Origin: Tragulus kanchil
Lineage: Eukaryota > Chordata > Mammalia > Artiodactyla > Tragulidae
Assembly: GCA_022376925.1 (NCBI GenBank)
Contig: JAIOJX010000027.1
Coordinates: 19,361,471 to 19,425,470 of the forward strand
Length of the DNA: 64,000 nucleotides
Reading direction: 5' to 3'
Part shown: piece after piece, positions 23,504 to 33,835 of the stretch
Numbering within the stretch: the stretch's first letter is position 1
How the letters are laid out: every line of letters starts with the position of its first letter
Notes under the pieces: model-generated
Databases searched by the model: none
What the model was told of the DNA's origin: nothing
The model's input: only the letters and a program-made list of their open reading frames with translations
Made by a program: the position numbers and the translations under genes

Positions 23504-24189
23504 AGGTGACACATGTCTGGGCCAGAGAGCTGTCTAGTTCCAGAATGTCTACTCTGGGTGCACTCCATGCCGTAGATAAGAGCTGGTCTTTGATGCCTGC
23601 CCTCCCTTCTTGGGATGAACTTGTTCTGCACGGTTAAGACCTGACTCCTTATTCCTTCAGCTCCTTCCTGCTCTCTAAATGTCCCCCCAGAGTTTAAGAG
23701 GAAAAGGAGTTTGGGGCGGTCATCCCTTGTCCACACACGTCTACCCTGCCCAGTCGTTCCTCACGCACCTGTAGTGAGACACTTCCACCTCCCTCCTCCC
23801 GTCTGCTCCCACCAGCGTCACCCACTCCTGGTCAACAGCCAGCAGTCCTTGTCAGTCATGTCCTACCATAACTGCTCAAGAGCAAACAGGACTTTTGACC
23901 ACTTTATGGAAAACCCTATCTTATCCCAAATTTCCTGATTTTCTTTCTTCCATCTCCAGTTCTCAGTTTCCCTGTGGGCTCATCTTTTTCACAATGGCAT
24001 TAAATTCCTGGAAAGACTCAATCTCCTATCTTCTTTCCCTCCCTTCCTCTCTATTCTGTCCACAGAATATTTAATATACTGCTGCACAATCCTAAACTCT
24101 AAGAGTCATTCTTGATTCACCCCTGTTCTTCATCTCCCTCCTTATCCATTTCATTATACAGACCTGTGGAACCAACAGAAGATTCTCCC
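23504..24189. other. Unique noncoding DNA
   Basis: Pyrimidine-rich between 23930 and 24150. No repeat or gene recognised. Confidence 0.4.
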
Positions 24190-24650
24190 ATATGGAATAT
24201 TCTCTAGGATGTGCTGGGTCATAAAACAAACCTCAATGTATTTAAAGGACTGAAACCATACAAAGCATGTTCTTTGATGGCACAGAATTAAATGAAAAAT
24301 CAATAGCAGTTGGAAATTGGGAAACTCACAAATATTTAGAAATTAACAAACATAAATAACCAATGTGTCAAATTCAAAAGAGAAATTTTAAATACTTCGA
24401 GATCAATGAAAATGTTACAACATATTATAACTTATAGGGAGAGATTTAAAGCAAACAGAAATTTATAACTGTGTATGCTTAATTTTAAAAAGCACAATTT
24501 CAAACCAATAACTGAATTTTCTACTTTAAGTAACTGTAAAGAGAAGAAAAAACTCCAAGGTAAACAAAAGAAATAATAAGGTTTAGAGCAGAAATACAAA
24601 TAGAAAAGCAGTAAAAATAGTCATTAAGGCTGTAAGTTGGACACAAGAGC
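24190..24650 (+). mobile_element. Old L1 ORF2 fragment
   Basis: ataaaacaaacctcaatgta, accatacaaagcatgttctt, acagaattaaatgaaaaatc and aatttataactgtgtatgct follow the order of a well-known L1 ORF2 stretch. Stops and frameshifts throughout. Confidence 0.7.
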
Positions 24651-24913
24651 TTGACACAAACTTTAGCTAAATAAAAATATAGACTCAGAACATCAAAATC
24701 ATAAAAGGGAGACAAAACATGAAGCCAGTGGATGTGAGAGCAGATAATGGTCAAAGATGGTAATTTAGGTCAGGCAGATGGAAATCTAAATAGGTTGAAG
24801 ACCCGATCCCTGAGGGCACAGTACACGAAAGAGCACTGGAAATTTGAAATCCAACTCGTGGCAAACTGATAGGCTCTGGGACAGGAGGAGGAGGATAAGA
24901 AGAACTCAAACAG

Positions 24914-25162
24914 GGCTTCCCTGGGGTCCAGTGGGTAAGGACATCGCTTGCAGTGCAAGGGGCGCCAGTTAGATCCCTGGCCTGGGAAGATCCCACGTGC
25001 CGCAGAGCAGCTGGACTGATGTGTCCAACTACTGAGCAGAACTCTGGAGCACGTGCGCCCAGAGCCGGTGCTCTGTGATGAGAGAGGCCACTGCGATGGG
25101 AGGCCCACACAGGCCAAAGAACAACGATAAATAAATGAAAGATCAATAGAAGTGGCCAAAAA
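24914..25162 (+). mobile_element. CHR-type SINE with target duplication
   Basis: Head ggcttccctggggtccagtg, middle gatcccacgtgccgcagagc and end ataaatgaaagatcaataga, then an A run. Flanks carry aagaactcaaacag (24900-24913) and aagaattcaaacag (25163-25176), a 14-base target duplication with one mismatch. Confidence 0.92.
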
Positions 25163-25692
25163 AAGAATTCAAACAGAGAAACAGTCACCAAGACAGGAGT
25201 CGCTGTTCCAGAGCTGGACCCCAAGAGGACAAGAGGCAAAACCGAGGGGTCAGAAACAATGCAGAAATTCTGAGCCAGAAAGCCATGGACGTGTCCTAAA
25301 CTAGTGCCACTGGCATTTGGGCTAAGTGGCCTTGGCCATTAGGAAAATTCCACTTTTGAATTTGGAAAGTGCACAATGCTGAACTCATGACCTGAAGTCT
25401 TTCATTGCTTTGCTCCCATTCTTCCTTCTTTTAAGGAGGTCATTTCAATGTAATTAAATAAAGGACAGAACTATATTTCAATAAACAATTTTGCAAACAG
25501 AAAATTTTATACACAGACACATACATATACATTTCAAACTACATGTATAATTTAACTTTCAAGACAATGGGATCTCTCATTCTCTCAAACAGCTCAATAT
25601 GCTTTAGAGCTCACAAAGAACGAAGACTTTAAGAAGTTATAGCTGAAGTGTAGTATTTTTACCCAGAACACCATATTACATTCTGTCTCTAG

Positions 25693-26065
25693 GTCAGTGT
25701 TTCTCAAACGAGGCTGAATCCCAGATCTGTCAGAGAGTTTGTTTTGATTTTATTAATAATACAGACTCATGCCTCCGCATGAAAGCAAGCATTTTTTGAG
25801 TTCTTCCTATGTACCAGGCAAGCATAAGTGTTATTTCTATGCTACAGATGGAGAAAAGTCAGGCAGGAAAACTAAACAAGTCCACAAAGTAACCTGGCTA
25901 GTAATGGAAGAGTTGCAACCCACATCCAGGCAGACTGGCTCCAGAGCAGGGCACCGCGCTGGCATATCCATCAATTTGGCAGGGAAGGCGCCCAGCATGC
26001 TGTATGTTTTTAGAAGTCCTGGAGGATACTCAACGCTCACCTGGGCTCGGGAACCATGGTTCTGG
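25693..26065 (+). mobile_element. MER5-like hAT fossil with MIR-like middle
   Basis: Left part tcagtgtttctcaaacgagg and right part cagcatgctgtatgttttta with ctcgggaaccatggttctgg resemble the two ends of MER5-type elements. Between them (about 25782-25950) tgagttcttcctatgtacca, gatggagaaaagtcaggcag and ccaggcagactggctccaga match MIR. Both assignments rest on consensus memory. The block recurs at 26769-27141 within duplication 6. Confidence 0.5.
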
Positions 26066-26364
26066 CACATTTCTGTTTGAAAGCACACTTAGAGCTTGTG
26101 GTTCGTCTAACATCTGTACTAATATTGCGTTAAGCATTTTGCATTTAGAGAAAGGCTAGTCCTGCTACTGCTTGTTTTAGAAAGTTTCTGCACAGCCTGA
26201 TAAGCATACTGCTTATTCAATATACAACATACATCAGGAATATACCTTACTTCAGTAATAATACAGAATATTAAATTAATAATAGACAGTTCGCCTTACT
26301 TCAATAATAATATAGAATACTAAGGCAGTTATACAGAATGCTACAATCCACTGAGTGGCGCTCA

Positions 26365-26530
26365 CTGTAAGGTATCAGGCTAGGTGTTTTGTATACACTA
26401 TTGCTGAGTTTTACAACAATGTTACCATCGTAATGAGGACAGAATTGAGGCTGTGGAGGGTCCAAGGTGGAAAACCTGGACGTGAACTCGCCCAATGTTG
26501 ACTTCAGAACTCTTACTATTCCCATTAAGC
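26365..26530 (+). mobile_element. MIR-like fragment
   Basis: atcaggctaggtgttttgta, ttttacaacaatgttaccat and gaggacagaattgaggctgt follow the MIR pattern (caggcactg..., cctcacaacaaccct..., gatgaggaaactgaggct). A second copy is at 27441-27606 through duplication 6. Confidence 0.5.
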
Positions 26531-27685
26531 CTAAGGGCATCCTTTTCACACGCTGAATTTGCAAGACGCAGCATCTCGTAAGCCTGTGCCTCGCCCATTT
26601 TAAACCATATACATTTCAACTAATGTTAATTTCTTTAAGACAATGGGATCTCTCATTCTCTCAAACAGCTCAATATGCTTTAGAGCTCACAAAGAACGAA
26701 GACTTTAAGAAGTTATAGCTGAAGTGTAGTATTTTTACCCAGAACACCATATTACATTCTGTCTCTAGGTCAGTGTTTCTCAAACGAGGCTGAATCCCAG
26801 ATCTGTCAGAGAGTTTGTTTTGATTTTATTAATAATACAGACTCATGCCTCCGCATGAAAGCAAGCATTTTTTGAGTTCTTCCTATGTACCAGGCAAGCA
26901 TAAGTGTTATTTCTATGCTACAGATGGAGAAAAGTCAGGCAGGAAAACTAAACAAGTCCACAAAGTAACCTGGCTAGTAATGGAAGAGTTGCAACCCACA
27001 TCCAGGCAGACTGGCTCCAGAGCAGGGCACCGCGCTGGCATATCCATCAATTTGGCAGGGAAGGCGCCCAGCATGCTGTATGTTTTTAGAAGTCCTGGAG
27101 GATACTCAACGCTCACCTGGGCTCGGGAACCATGGTTCTGGCACATTTCTGTTTGAAAGCACACTTAGAGCTTGTGGTTCGTCTAACATCTGTACTAATA
27201 TTGCGTTAAGCATTTTGCATTTAGAGAAAGGCTAGTCCTGCTACTGCTTGTTTTAGAAAGTTTCTGCACAGCCTGATAAGCATACTGCTTATTCAATATA
27301 CAACATACATCAGGAATATACCTTACTTCAGTAATAATACAGAATATTAAATTAATAATAGACAGTTCGCCTTACTTCAATAATAATATAGAATACTAAG
27401 GCAGTTATACAGAATGCTACAATCCACTGAGTGGCGCTCACTGTAAGGTATCAGGCTAGGTGTTTTGTATACACTATTGCTGAGTTTTACAACAATGTTA
27501 CCATCGTAATGAGGACAGAATTGAGGCTGTGGAGGGTCCAAGGTGGAAAACCTGGACGTGAACTCGCCCAATGTTGACTTCAGAACTCTTACTATTCCCA
27601 TTAAGCCTAAGGGCATCCTTTTCACACGCTGAATTTGCAAGACGCAGCATCTCGTAAGCCTGTGCCTGCGCCCATTTTAAACCAT

Positions 27686-28058
27686 CTCCCTTGTGGGGTT
27701 CTTTCTATGACTAAAGCCAGTTAAAGTCTGGCTATGGTTTTCTTCAGAGTCTTACAGTTTCTAGAAAAGACAAGTGAAAACAATTCTGTTCCTTACAAGA
27801 TTCCTGGAGTAGGAAAGAAAAGATGAACACAACTGGACTCTGGAAGGAAGTCAGCAAGAGGCTGGTAGCATGTGAAACCAAGGACTTGAAGAGAATGGTA
27901 GCACGGCGAAGTCCTCACACAGCTCCTTATATTTACACTCTCTGCAAACCTGGCTCCATTGAATGAAAGTAAAGGAAGACACTTCCCTGGGTTCATACCT
28001 GTGTGATCCCTTGGGTCATACAGGAGAAAATTCAAGTAGACAGAAGTACATGAACTCT
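27686..28058. other. Unique noncoding DNA
   Basis: No repeat or gene recognised. Confidence 0.4.
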
Positions 28059-28212
28059 GGGACTTCCCTGGTGGTCCAGCGGTTAAGCCTCCATGGTTCC
28101 CAAGGCCGGGGGCCTGCATTCGATCCCTGGTCAGGGAACCAGATCCTACATCCTGCTATGAAGATCCCATGTGCCTCAAGGAAGGCCCAAAAGAGCCAAA
28201 TTTTAAACAAAT
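28059..28212 (+). mobile_element. CHR-2-type tRNA SINE
   Basis: gggacttccctggtggtcca head, attcgatccctggtcaggga B box, then gatcctacatcctgctatga and an AT-rich end. It differs from the other CHR copies here by lacking the ggactgatgtgtccaa block, so it belongs to another subfamily. Confidence 0.85.
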
Positions 28213-28470
28213 ATATGCACATTTAAGTGTAAAAGTCACCTAGCTCCACTCAAGGCTTTCAGGCACTGACACATGTTAGCTGACCTGAGGCCACATGTTC
28301 ACCTTCTCTGGATCTCAGACTCTGTAGCGTCACATCATTAATGCACCAATATATTGTCTGTGTCTCTTTCCAGGTCCGAATAAAGTCATTTGTATTTAAA
28401 TTAAAGGTTGCAAAGGAGACGAGAACCCAGGCTTCAGAGAACTTTAAATCACAGGAAATCAGGTAAGTAG

Positions 28471-28652
28471 TGGCTTCAGGGGTAAAGAAGCCGCCTGACA
28501 GTGCAAGAGATGCAAGAGACACAGGCTGGCCTGCTGGGTCAGGAAGATCCCCTGGAGGAGGAAATGGCACCCACCCCAGTATTCTTGCCTGTCCTTGCCT
28601 GGAGAGTCCCAGGGACGCAGGAGCCTCGCCGGTGACCGCGACCACACACACG
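28471..28652 (+). mobile_element. Bov-tA SINE, diverged
   Basis: tggcttcaggggtaaagaag head, gatcccctggaggaggaaat body and accccagtattcttgcctgt. Tail is degraded and lacks the usual agtcggacacgactgag. A tgtccttgcct stretch is repeated inside. Confidence 0.8.
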
Positions 28653-29164
28653 TGTCAGTTTGCAAAAGACCAACTTGACTCAGGCTCCAGAAGCTGTGTT
28701 AAACATGCTCTCTGTTTTAAAAAATATATATATCTTAAGAGAAAGATTTTCTTTCATGGACTTTTCATAGATCATGGTAAGACTTTCTGATATCAAGGAA
28801 AGAACAAAAGACTGTTTTCCCGAATGTCACATGCCTGGAACCCCTACACCTTGATGAGGGAGTATACACTGGCCTAGCCTCTTTGGAATACTGTTTCCTC
28901 TTATCCGCTGAGGCTGAGCATCTGCGTCGCTGATGGCCACGTCAATGCTCGTGTCTCTATCCGGGTGCTATCTGCAGGGTTGTACTGAGTGTGAAAGTCT
29001 GTGGAGGCTTTACGTAAACTTTGAACATATTACCGTACATTTGTCATACTTCATAAAGCTTTGTTTTAAAACCTCTTCTAACATCGTCAGTTATCCCTGT
29101 CTGGCTAGGGAGCTCAGCTGACAATGCTGCTTAACTGCATCATCTTGTTTAACAATTACAGTAA
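28653..29164. other. Unique noncoding DNA
   Basis: No repeat or gene recognised. Confidence 0.4.
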
Positions 29165-30275
29165 TTGTTATGTTGTGGGTTACATTGTTTCTTTCAAAAG
29201 CTGGTGAAGCTCTAATGTCCAGGACCAGTGAATGTGACTTTATTTGGCAATAAGACGTTGGCAGAGTAATCAAATTAAAATGAGGTCAGACAGTACTGGG
29301 CCATGTCTGACCTGGCTCACTCAGCATCACGCCCTCAGGGTCCGTCCGTGTGGTCCTTCTTCCTCCTGACTAAACAGCATCCACTGCGCGTGCGTCTGGA
29401 GTGGTGTGTGCGCACAGACACAGACACACACACTGTCTCTACCCACTCATTTGCTGACAGACACTTAAGCTGTCTCCACATCTTGGCTCTTATGAGGGAT
29501 GCTGCAATAAACGTGGGAGTGAAGATATCTTTTCAATATCCTCTTTTCACTTTGTTTGGCCGCACAGACAGAAGTGCGGTATCACTTACATGTGGAATCT
29601 AAAGAAGCTGAATATTTAAAAATAAGGAGTAGAACGGTGGTTACTAGGGACTGGGAGAATTGGGGAGATACCTCTTAAGGGAACAAACTCTTAACTAGAA
29701 GACAGATAAGTCCTAGAGACTTCATGCACAGACAGCAATTACAGTCAATGGTGCTGTGTTACATGCTCCAAAGCTGCTAAGAGACTAGAGCTTAATTGCT
29801 CTCATCAAAAAAAAAAGAAATAATAATTATGTGACATGATAGTGCTATTAGCTAATGCTAAGCTATGCAGGCAATCATAATGTGATATACTCATTTATCA
29901 AATCAGTATACTGTATACTTTAACCTCACACAGTGGCCCACGTCAATTATGTCTCAATATATAAAAAATGAGGTCATTCTGATTAGAGTAGATCCAATGT
30001 GACTGGTGTCATGGTAAGAAGAGAAGAGACATAAAAGCACTAGGAGACGACCACACAATAGCCGAGACTGGAGGGTTGGCTCCACGCGCCAAGGACCATC
30101 CAGGAGGCTGGCGCCAGAAGTCAAGAGGAAGGCATGGAGACCGGCAGACGGAATGGCTGTGCCAACCACTTGGCTTTTGGACCTATGGTCTACACAAGTG
30201 TGAGAGAAGATATTTCTGTTGTCCTAAACCAATCTATCTGTGGTCGTTTGCTGCAGCAGCCCTAGGAAACAAGCG
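29165..30275 (+). mobile_element. MLT1-type LTR (ERVL-MaLR), split by L1
   Basis: The left part (about 29165-29288) has gaatgtgactttatttggca and tcaaattaaaatgaggtca. The right part (29965-30275) continues with aaaatgaggtcattctgatt, gatccaatgtgactggtgtc and, at its end, atttctgttgtcctaaacca and cagcagccctaggaaac. Joined at the shared aaaatgaggtca, these give the expected MLT1 order. It is a solitary, noncoding LTR relic of an old endogenous retroelement. Confidence 0.82.
29289..29964. mobile_element. Twin-primed (5'-inverted) L1 insertion
   Basis: From about 29281 to 29580 the sequence is antisense L1 (gggatgctgcaataaacgtg, tttcaatatcctcttttcac). From about 29582 it is sense L1 3' UTR (cacttacatgtggaatctaa, aacggtggttactagggact, tcaattatgtctcaatat). 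In L1 order the two segments are adjacent: the antisense one ends at the bases just before those starting the sense one. The target duplication aaaatgaggtca is at 29277-29288 and 29965-29976. This is the product expected of twin priming. Confidence 0.82.
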
Positions 30276-32165
30276 CCCGTGACAAGGCCAGCAGTGCCAC
30301 CCTCACGTGACCAGCGATGGAACGAAGGAGGTTACCGAACTCGACGGAGGCGTGCCTCAGAAGAGGGCCGGGCTGGGCTGCAACCCAAGCCTGCGTGGCT
30401 CTGATCCGGGGCTGGCGGCCACCTCCCAAGGCCAGCGCCCAGCAGCTCTCCACAGCAACGGTCCCACTGCAGCGGCGGCGGAGGGGGCTGCCGCTCCATC
30501 CCTCCCTCTCCGACCTGGCTGTGGAACAGTCACTGGTCATTTAGAACACGTGCGGACACCTCAGGTCATCCAGAAGGAAGCATCACCACATCCCTCCAGC
30601 AGGCAGGGAGCCGCCAGGGCATGCCCTCTCCCCCAGGCACAGACGATGAAGCTGATTCTGCTCCTGGCTTCTGAAACATACGACAAAGGCGATCCTCTAT
30701 GGCCAGTTCATGTCCCTGGACACAGCACAGAATCTATCCCTGGGGAACACGCCCCGAGTTAGACCCGTCGAGGCCAGTGAAATTTCGAAAGCCTTTCCTT
30801 GATATCTCAAAAACTTCCTCTTTTCCACTAGACTTACAGGAGGGGACACAAAGCTCCACAGTGAGAAAGAACTGCCGAAACAGGAAGGACAGACTCCAAC
30901 CAACACCATACAGCTAAGCACTGAATTTAATCCTGCTTACAGCCAGGCCTTTGGTAGATCGTTCACATTACCCAAGACAACTAATCAAAGACAACTTACT
31001 TTTGGTCTCAGGACCACTGACCACATAATAGAAGTCCATGTGCAGAAATCCACTGGCCACATGGCTGGCTCAGCTGTCCTCTGTGTGGACCCATTCCTAC
31101 CCAAGGTCCTTTCATCTCCTTTCTTGGTCTTTGCCAGAGACTAATCGAGAAACATGGCAATGCATGACTGCCCTCACCTGCCAAATGGCAGAGTCCAAGT
31201 TGCGTGATCCAGCGGGTAGGGAGTGGTGTTGGGGAGAAATTCCATCTGGCTGCTGACAATATGTCAGGCAAGCAAGGGACGCATGGAGACCATGAGCAAC
31301 AAAGGAAAGGGACCATTAAGAAATCTCAGATTTACAAATGTATACTGAGCATCTCTCCTTAGAGCTTAGAAGCAGCCCAAGTCTTCTTTAGTTTTCCTTA
31401 AGTTTGGAAACGTTATCATTGGCAGAGGTGGTAAATAAATTGGCCTAGATGCCGCCATTAAGGAGTTAAGGAACACACTTTTTTTTCTTTCTTTCTCTTA
31501 GGTATTATGATAATAAAGGGCACACATTTTAAAACTAATTTACCTTCTAAAAAATTAAAGCATTTTGCCGCTGTTTGCTTTTCCAGCTTCTTTAATTTGG
31601 GTAATTGCTTAGTCAACTTTCAAAAATATATATTCTGTCTTAAAAAAACAGCCAAATATGACGGATCACCTTCATTTTCATTTCAGATTTGGCACGCTGG
31701 ACCTAGATTGTGTATTCTTTCCAAGGCGCCACACCAGCGTCGGATACTTAATTAATTTCCTTTCATTTGTGCAGACTTGCACTTAAAGAGACAGTGTCCC
31801 ATTCTGATGGCTTACTTTTGGCTGAAGTTCAAAAGTATCACTTCTTAAATCTTTTTTTTTTCCCCTTCAAAACTTCCCAGAGTGCTATATAGAAAAAATA
31901 AAATAAAAACACCCTGGTGCTTTTCTCCGCGCTCACCCTTCTCTTCACTGCTATTTCACTCTTGTTTATTCTTCCTTTAAACCAACCTTTGCCCAAAATG
32001 GGAAAAAAGAGGAGAGAGAGGAAGTCATGAAGGAAAGTACGAGATGCCTGTGCTCTGGCTTCCCTTCTCCTAATACCTGTTTTCAAAACTGAAGTTGAGA
32101 CTGCATCTCACAACTGTGTCACCAGGTCAGAATGACTGGGAAGAACCTAAAACTTTTTGAACATT
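30276..32165. other. Unique noncoding DNA, GC-rich at its left
   Basis: 30290-30540 is GC-rich with many CpGs and overlapping frames on both strands (151 codons at most), without a known domain. 31490-31810 is AT-rich and looks unlike any repeat I know. No splice-bounded exon is evident. Confidence 0.35.
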
Positions 32166-32178
32166 AAGACAGTATCTT

Positions 32179-32518
32179 GGGCTTCCCCCTGGTGGTCCAG
32201 TGGATAAGCACACCGCCTTGCAGTGCAAGGGGCGCCGGTTCGATCCCTGGCCTGGGAAGATCCCACGTGCCGCGGAGCGGCTGGACTGATGTGTCCAATC
32301 ACCGAGCTGGAGCTCTGGAGTGCATGCGCCCAGAGCCGGCGCTCTGCGACAACAGACGCCACCGCGATGGGAGGCCCACGGGAGCCGAAGAACAAAGACG
32401 GATGAAAACAGAGAAATGAAAGACCAATAGAACTGGCCCGCCCGCTCCCCTCCCTCCCCAACCCGACCCCAACCAAAAAATAAACAAATAAATAAATCTT
32501 AAAAAAAAAAAAAAAAAA
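32179..32518 (+). mobile_element. Young CHR-type SINE with perfect target duplication
   Basis: Head gggcttccccctggtggtcc, B box gccggttcgatccctggcct, middle gctggactgatgtgtccaat, extra C-rich 3' part (ctcccctccctccccaaccc), then an (aaat)n stretch and an unbroken run of about 20 A. Flanked by perfect 13-base repeats aagacagtatctt at 32166-32178 and 32519-32531. The intact tail and repeats suggest a fairly recent insertion. Confidence 0.95.
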
Positions 32519-32531
32519 AAGACAGTATCTT

Positions 32532-33107
32532 CTCCCTGTAGATGAACACCTGGCAACCTTCTCATCAGATATTCCACACTGTCCTAGGGTAAAACAAAGC
32601 ATTTTTGAAGACAGGTGATAAGCAGATGGGAGGGAGGTTTGCTTTCGGGTTTGAGAGGAAGTCAGGGAGACGCATGTTTGCCATGGAGATGGCCACCACC
32701 AAGAACACGACTGCACCAGGCGTGTCGTCTTCTTCCTTCCGGAAAGTCCTTGATCATTCAGTCAAACAAGCTATTCTACAACAGAACTGCCTCGTTCTCA
32801 CGGACAACTCACAGTGGAATTCAGGATTACATTATACCCAGCAATTATATATGTTATGCCTGAACAAAAAGAATGTTATTTTTAACAACAGATTTTTAGT
32901 GAATTATTTTTCCTGCCTGCACCCAGCTTTCTTCCCAAGAGGGGAGATGGGGATGAAATATATAATCCCACCTGGCAAAGACACTAAACAGAAGGAATCT
33001 CCTATTGGGAATTTGGCTTTAGCCTGACTCTGGACCTCATCTTCCTGTTTCATTGTCTCTGTGACCCAACATTTGTTGGTTTAGGACTTCTTTCTTTCCT
33101 TCCTTCT
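32532..33107. other. Unique noncoding DNA
   Basis: No repeat recognised. A 140-codon frame (32605-33027) has no known domain and overlaps another frame. Confidence 0.35.
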
Positions 33108-33625
33108 CCACTCTACTTTCTGTCTCTAGGAATTTGACTACTTACTCTTGGCATAATACCTGATAGACATGAAACCATAAGTGGTATTGGTCCTTTTATT
33201 GCTGGCTTATTTCAGTGAGTGCATGTCTTCCAGAATCATCCATGGTATAGCATGTGTCCAAATTTCCTTCCTTTTTAAGGCTGAATAACATTCCATAGTA
33301 TGTGTACACTGCGTTTTGTTTCGTCATTTATCCACTGATGGAAACATGGGTTTCTTCGACCTCTAGGCTTGTGGATGATGCTTCTACGAGTCCAGCTGTA
33401 CACATCTGTGTGGGTGCCTGCTATCGACGCTTCTGGATCTACATCCAGAAGTGGAGCTGCTGGATCAGACAGCAATTTTATATTTCGTGTTTTGAGAAAG
33501 TGCCATTGTGTTTTCCGCAGAAACTGCACCATTTTGCATCGCCACCAGGTACGCACCAGAGTTCCTATGGCACCACATTCTCACCAGCAGGGATTATTTT
33601 CCGTACTACTTTCCTTTTTTCATAA
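33108..33625 (-). mobile_element. L1 fragment (3' region)
   Basis: Antisense L1 in the proper order: tctctaggaatttgactact, ttattgctggcttatttcag, ttaaggctgaataacattcc, acatccagaagtggagctgc, agaaactgcaccattttgca. Frame broken. Confidence 0.88.
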
Positions 33626-33835
33626 CACTACTCTTTTGTCTAACAGTTTACTAACGTTCAAGCAACTTCATCTTTTATTGTTCCTGAGAGTCTTTTTTCC
33701 AACACTAACTAGATAGATAGGACTCTCAGTGGCTTCTTGTTCCCCAGGTGGAACTGAAAGGTGGACACAGAACACAAGGAAGCTTGTCAAGGTAACCTCC
33801 TAGTTACTAAGCCAGAAACAGCTCTTCCGTGCTCT

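Larger units (their letters stand above)
25561..27685 (+). repeat. Direct tandem duplication 6 (unit about 1.05 kb)
   Basis: Copy A is 25561-26608, copy B 26637-27685, period 1076, with 28 bases of filler. The filler contains atacatttcaact, which resembles sequence just before copy A (25526). A single extra G near the end of copy B (gcctgcgccc) is the difference seen. Confidence 0.95.

Noticed and set aside
32147..32716. 189-codon minus-strand frame with a phenylalanine run
   Set aside because: It is the CHR-type SINE at 32179-32518 read backwards; the phenylalanines are its A tail.
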